From: Helicobacteraceae bacterium
Lineage (GTDB): Bacteria; Campylobacterota; Campylobacteria; Campylobacterales; SZUA-545
Assembly: GCA_031282285.1 (NCBI GenBank)
Contig: JAITEA010000047.1
Location: forward strand, 1-8,520
DNA: 8,520 nt
Reading direction: 5' to 3'
In this document: positions 6,399-8,520 of the stretch, in pieces
Layout: every line of letters begins with the position of its first letter
Position numbering within the stretch: the first letter of the stretch is position 1
Notes under the pieces: model-generated
Told to the model about the DNA's origin: nothing
Databases searched by the model: none
The model's input: only the letters and a program-made list of their open reading frames with translations
Position numbers and translations under genes: made by a program

Positions 6399-7433
6399 TT
6401 ACCCTATAACGATTCGCGCTTCGCCGCGATCGCGGACGGAGCCAATGATCGCGGCTTTTTCGTCGCCAGCTTTTTTGAGCGCGTCCAGACATTGCTCGGC
6501 TTGATCGCTCGCGACGGCAATCAGCAATCCGCCGCTTGTCTGCGGATCGAACAATATTAGCTCCTCCTCGCTTTTCAGCGTCTTGGCAAACTTGACGCTT
6601 GGTTTGAAATAATCGCGGTTTTTATACGCGCCGCCCGGGGCGACCTTGATAGAGGCGAAACTTAGCGCGGCTCTTAAATATGGAAGCTTCTCATACGCTA
6701 TCTCGTAGCTAATCTCGTCTCTGATCATTTCCAGCGCGTGTCCGATCAATCCAAAGCCCGTAATATCCGTGCAGGCGCGGATCGCAAAGGGCAAAGCGGC
6801 GCGCATAGCGTAGAGGTTCAGCCGCGACATAAATCCGATCGCCTCGTTCAGCGCGACTTTGGAAACCATATCCGACTTCGCCGCGGTGGTGATAATCCCC
6901 ATACCAAGCGGCTTGGTCAGAATCAGCTTATCGCCCGTTTGCGCGCCCTGATTGCGCCAGAAACGGCGCGGATTGACTACGCCCGTTACGCTTAAGCCGT
7001 ATTTCATCTCCAGATCGTCCACCGTATGACCGCCCAGCAAAACCGCGCCGCACTCTTTGATCTTTTCCGCGCCGCCAATCATCACTTCGCGCAGCGCTTC
7101 CAGCGAAACATGCTCAAAATCGCGCATAGCTAGGGCTAGCGCGGTTTTGGCTTCCGCGCCCATTGTGAAAACATCGCTCAAAGCGTTCGCGGCGGCTATG
7201 CGTCCAAACTCAAGCGGATCGTCCACGACGGGCGTAATGAAATCCGCCGTCTGAACGATCGCGATCTCGTCGCTTAGTTTATAAACGCCCGCGTCGTCGC
7301 CTATGCCAACTAGCACGCTTTGATCGTCGCTACGAAGCAGGTTTGAGGGCAACAGTTTGTCTAGGTCCTCCGGACCCGTTTTGCCCGCTCAACCGGCGCA
7401 GTGAACAAATTTTGTCAGCTTGGCGTCCGCCAT
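6399..7433 (-). CDS. selD: Selenide, water dikinase SelD, itself a selenoprotein (TGA at codon 15 = Sec)
   Basis: Makes selenophosphate from selenide and ATP, the selenium donor for Sec-tRNA synthesis and, where ybbB/mnmH is present, for 2-selenouridine in tRNA. From ATG 7433 the frame is 345 codons including the TAA stop, giving 344 aa (E. coli 347), provided TGA at 7389-7391 is read as selenocysteine. The N-terminus then reads HCAG-Sec-AGK; Sec15 and Lys18 line up with catalytic Cys17 and Lys20 of E. coli. Metal/ATP aspartates are present: Asp47 (GDDAGVY), Asp64 (QTADF), Asp87 (ALSDVFTMG), Asp223 (TDITGFGLIGH). DPQTSGGLL (~296) is intact near the C-terminus. AGGAGG (7437-7442) is a strong Shine-Dalgarno three bases before the ATG. 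No other lesion occurs, so this is not a pseudogene. A caller that stops at TGA would start at a TTG (codon 28) and lose the active site. The gene is divergent from a phosphatase gene. Confidence 0.95.
7347..7391 (-). promoter_or_regulatory. Bacterial SECIS-like element within selD
   Basis: Starting at the UGA (base 1 = 7391), GGGUCC (bases 15-20) pairs with GGACCU (24-29) around a GGA loop at bases 21-23, one G-U pair included. In E. coli fdhF the SelB-contacting loop Gs sit at about bases 22-23, so the distance fits. A lower stem GGGCAA (6-11; 7381-7386) with UUGCCC (40-45; 7347-7352) can close the structure. A bulged U like fdhF U17 is not obvious. Function as the SelB recruitment site is inferred. 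Confidence 0.7.
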
Positions 7434-7436
7434 TTG

Positions 7437-7442
7437 CCTCCT
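7437..7442 (-). promoter_or_regulatory. Shine-Dalgarno deciding the selD start
   Basis: Minus strand AGGAGG, preceded by AAA, lies three bases before the ATG at 7433. It fixes the start upstream of the TGA codon and argues that the 5' part of the frame is translated. Confidence 0.8.
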
Positions 7443-7443
7443 T

Positions 7444-7471
7444 TTGATGTGATATTGTAATTGGTTACACT
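7444..7471. promoter_or_regulatory. Divergent selD / phosphatase promoter region with 14-bp inverted repeat
   Basis: Plus strand: TTGATG (7444-7449), 16 bases, TACACT (7466-7471), which puts the transcription start near the ATG at 7478. Minus strand: TACAAT (7459-7454) is a -10 candidate for selD. TGTAA-TTGG-TTACA (7456-7469) is a perfect inverted repeat spanning both -10 elements. It may be an operator, or may simply reflect two facing -10 boxes. Confidence 0.4.
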
Positions 7472-7477
7472 TTCATT

Positions 7478-8143
7478 ATGCGGCGAGTAATAATTTACGG
7501 CGATATTCACGGCTGTCTGGACGAGTGGCGAAAGCTGCGGCAAAAGATCGGCGCGGGCGCGAACGACTGCGAAATCAGCGTGGGCGATCTATTCAGCAAA
7601 GGACCCAAGCCGCTGGAAACGCTTCGCTACGCAAGAGGCGAGGGCGTAATCACGATTATAGGCAACCACGAGGACAAGGCGCTAGAGATCGCCTCGGCGA
7701 AAAAGCTGGGCGAGCCGATTGAGTCGCGCTCTCATCTGGAGTTTTTTGGCAAGACGAGCGCGAACGATACGGCGTATCTCTTCGCCTCGCCGAGATTTCT
7801 CAAGATCGCCAATCTGACGATCGTTCACGCGGGGCTGACCAACTCGGTGCGCCTAGATCGCCTGAGCGACGATCAGTTTTCGATACTCTCAAGACTGCGT
7901 TATGTCGGCGCGGGCGCGATGGATTACCGCTTTTGGTCGGAGCTATACAACGGCAATCAGGGTTTTGTCGTCTATGGGCACACGCCTTGCGACATACGGC
8001 GGGATAAGCACGCGCTGGGGATCGATACGGGCTGCGTTTACGGCGGCAGGCTTAGCGCGGCGATTTTCGAGCGGCGCGGCAAGCGATTCGATACCGACGC
8101 GGTAGAGATCGAGCAAGTAGAGGCAAGGGAACGCTACGCCTAA
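7478..8143 (+). CDS. PPP-family metallophosphoesterase (bacterial Ser/Thr phosphatase or ApaH-like)
   Basis: A 221-aa calcineurin-like phosphoesterase with a complete two-metal active site: GDIHG (8-12), GD followed by LFSKG (36-42, the GDxxxRG position with Lys for the usual Arg), GNHE (62-65), HAGL (117-120) and GHT (167-169), then GIDTGCVYGG (181-190), a signature shared by small bacterial PPP phosphatases and Ap4A hydrolases. There is no signal peptide, so it should be cytoplasmic. Substrate cannot be decided from sequence: protein phosphatase and diadenosine tetraphosphatase are both possible. The start must be near ATG 7478 because GDIHG begins at residue 8. No Shine-Dalgarno precedes it, and the predicted promoter suggests a leaderless message. 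It is divergent from selD and followed after 132 bp by a tRNA operon. Confidence 0.9.
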   Translation: MRRVIIYGDIHGCLDEWRKLRQKIGAGANDCEISVGDLFSKGPKPLETLRYARGEGVITIIGNHEDKALEIASAKKLGEPIESRSHLEFFGKTSANDTAYLFASPRFLKIANLTIVHAGLTNSVRLDRLSDDQFSILSRLRYVGAGAMDYRFWSELYNGNQGFVVYGHTPCDIRRDKHALGIDTGCVYGGRLSAAIFERRGKRFDTDAVEIEQVEARERYA

Positions 8144-8227
8144 GGCGATCGCCGGCAGGTTGCGCGAAACATAATGTAAGCTTAAACGGGAATTTTGCGA
8201 AAAAGCCAAAAAATTTGGTCGGTTTTA

Positions 8228-8256
8228 TTGACCCTAAAGGCTTTTTTCACTAGTAT
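8228..8256 (+). promoter_or_regulatory. Sigma-70 promoter of the tRNA operon
   Basis: TTGACC (8228-8233), exactly 17 bases, TAGTAT (8251-8256). An A/T-rich stretch upstream (8200-8216) could act as an UP element, and the GC-rich CGCCTCGC just after the -10 is the kind of discriminator found in stringently controlled stable-RNA promoters. The predicted start is about 12 bases before tRNA-Lys. Confidence 0.75.
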
Positions 8257-8275
8257 TTCGCCTCGCAATTTCGCC

Positions 8276-8351
8276 GATCCGTTAGCTCAGTTGGTAGAGC
8301 ATCTCACTTTTAATGAGAGGGTCGTTGGTTCGAGTCCAACACGGGTCACCA
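8276..8351 (+). tRNA. tRNA-Lys (anticodon TTT)
   Basis: Full 76-base cloverleaf: acceptor GATCCGT pairs with ACGGGTC (one G-U), D arm GCTC/GAGC, anticodon stem TCTCA/TGAGA with loop CTTTTAA (anticodon 8309-8311), T stem GTTGG/CCAAC, discriminator A and encoded CCA. First gene of a tRNA operon. Confidence 0.97.
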
Positions 8352-8373
8352 GAAAGAAGCGCGGACGGTTTAG

Positions 8374-8449
8374 GTCCCCATCGTCTAGCGGCCAAGGACC
8401 CCGTCTTTTCGAGGCGGCGACAGAGGTTCAAATCCTCTTGGGGACGCCA
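8374..8449 (+). tRNA. tRNA-Glu (anticodon TTC)
   Basis: Full 76-base cloverleaf: acceptor GTCCCCA pairs with TGGGGAC, anticodon stem CCGTC/GGCGG with loop TTTTCGA (anticodon 8408-8410), T stem AGAGG/CCTCT, discriminator G and encoded CCA. It begins 22 bases after tRNA-Lys. Confidence 0.97.
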
Positions 8450-8477
8450 AGATACGAAGCGCTACAATACGAAACGC

Positions 8478-8520
8478 GGTCGCTTAGCTCAGTTGGTAGA
8501 GCGCCACCCTTACAAGGTGG
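8478..8520 (+). tRNA. tRNA-Val (anticodon TAC), 5' part only
   Basis: The first 43 bases are present: acceptor 5' strand GGTCGCT, D arm GCTC/GAGC, and a full anticodon arm CCACC/GGTGG with loop CTTACAA (anticodon 8511-8513). The T arm and 3' acceptor strand lie beyond the window. It begins 28 bases after tRNA-Glu. Confidence 0.9.

Noticed and set aside
7389..7391. TGA as a nonsense mutation making selD a pseudogene
   Set aside because: It lies exactly at the catalytic Cys/Sec site, the rest of the frame and all key residues are intact, and a SECIS-like hairpin follows at the right distance.
8276..8520. selC (tRNA-Sec) next to selD
   Set aside because: The three tRNAs have ordinary lengths and anticodons TTT, TTC and TAC; none has the TCA anticodon or long variable arm of tRNA-Sec.

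Overview
The window looks like chromosomal DNA of a GC-rich member of the Campylobacterota (Epsilonproteobacteria). The main clue is gene order. A convergent-free block of cysS and murJ on the minus strand, divergent from a FapA/DUF342-family gene and ruvA on the plus strand, is the arrangement I recall from Helicobacter pylori (HP0883-HP0886) and Campylobacter. The short RuvA (185 aa) and the MurJ N-terminus also fit that group. Base composition is unusually GC-rich for the phylum (well above half G+C by eye), and the palindrome GCGATCGC is strongly over-used. No species can be named from the sequence alone.

Layout. Positions 1-1271 (minus) hold cysS, cut by the left edge. It overlaps murJ (1268-2668, minus) by four bases in a GTGA junction, so the two are probably co-transcribed. 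A ~50-bp divergent promoter region separates murJ from the FapA/DUF342-family gene (2721-4646, plus), followed by ruvA (4714-5271, plus). Positions 5272-6398 contain no credible gene and are a mosaic of short dispersed repeats: C-tract/G-tract hairpins, 20-bp palindromes like the neisserial dRS3 type, UUC-loop hairpins and longer inverted copies. selD (6399-7433, minus) follows. It is a selenoprotein gene whose codon 15 is an in-frame TGA, with a SECIS-like hairpin just downstream; conventional gene calling would lose its first 27 codons, including the catalytic residue. Back-to-back with selD, across 44 bp, is a PPP-family metallophosphoesterase gene (7478-8143, plus) that appears to have no Shine-Dalgarno sequence. 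The right end is a tRNA operon behind a good sigma-70 promoter: Lys(UUU), Glu(UUC) and Val(UAC), the last cut by the window edge.

Functionally these are mostly housekeeping genes: aminoacylation (cysS, tRNAs), lipid II flipping for peptidoglycan (murJ), Holliday junction processing (ruvA) and selenophosphate synthesis (selD). The Sec-containing SelD implies that the genome encodes selA, selB and selC elsewhere; none is in this window. I see no defence system, phage or transposase gene. The least explained DNA is the 1.1-kb repeat mosaic between ruvA and selD.
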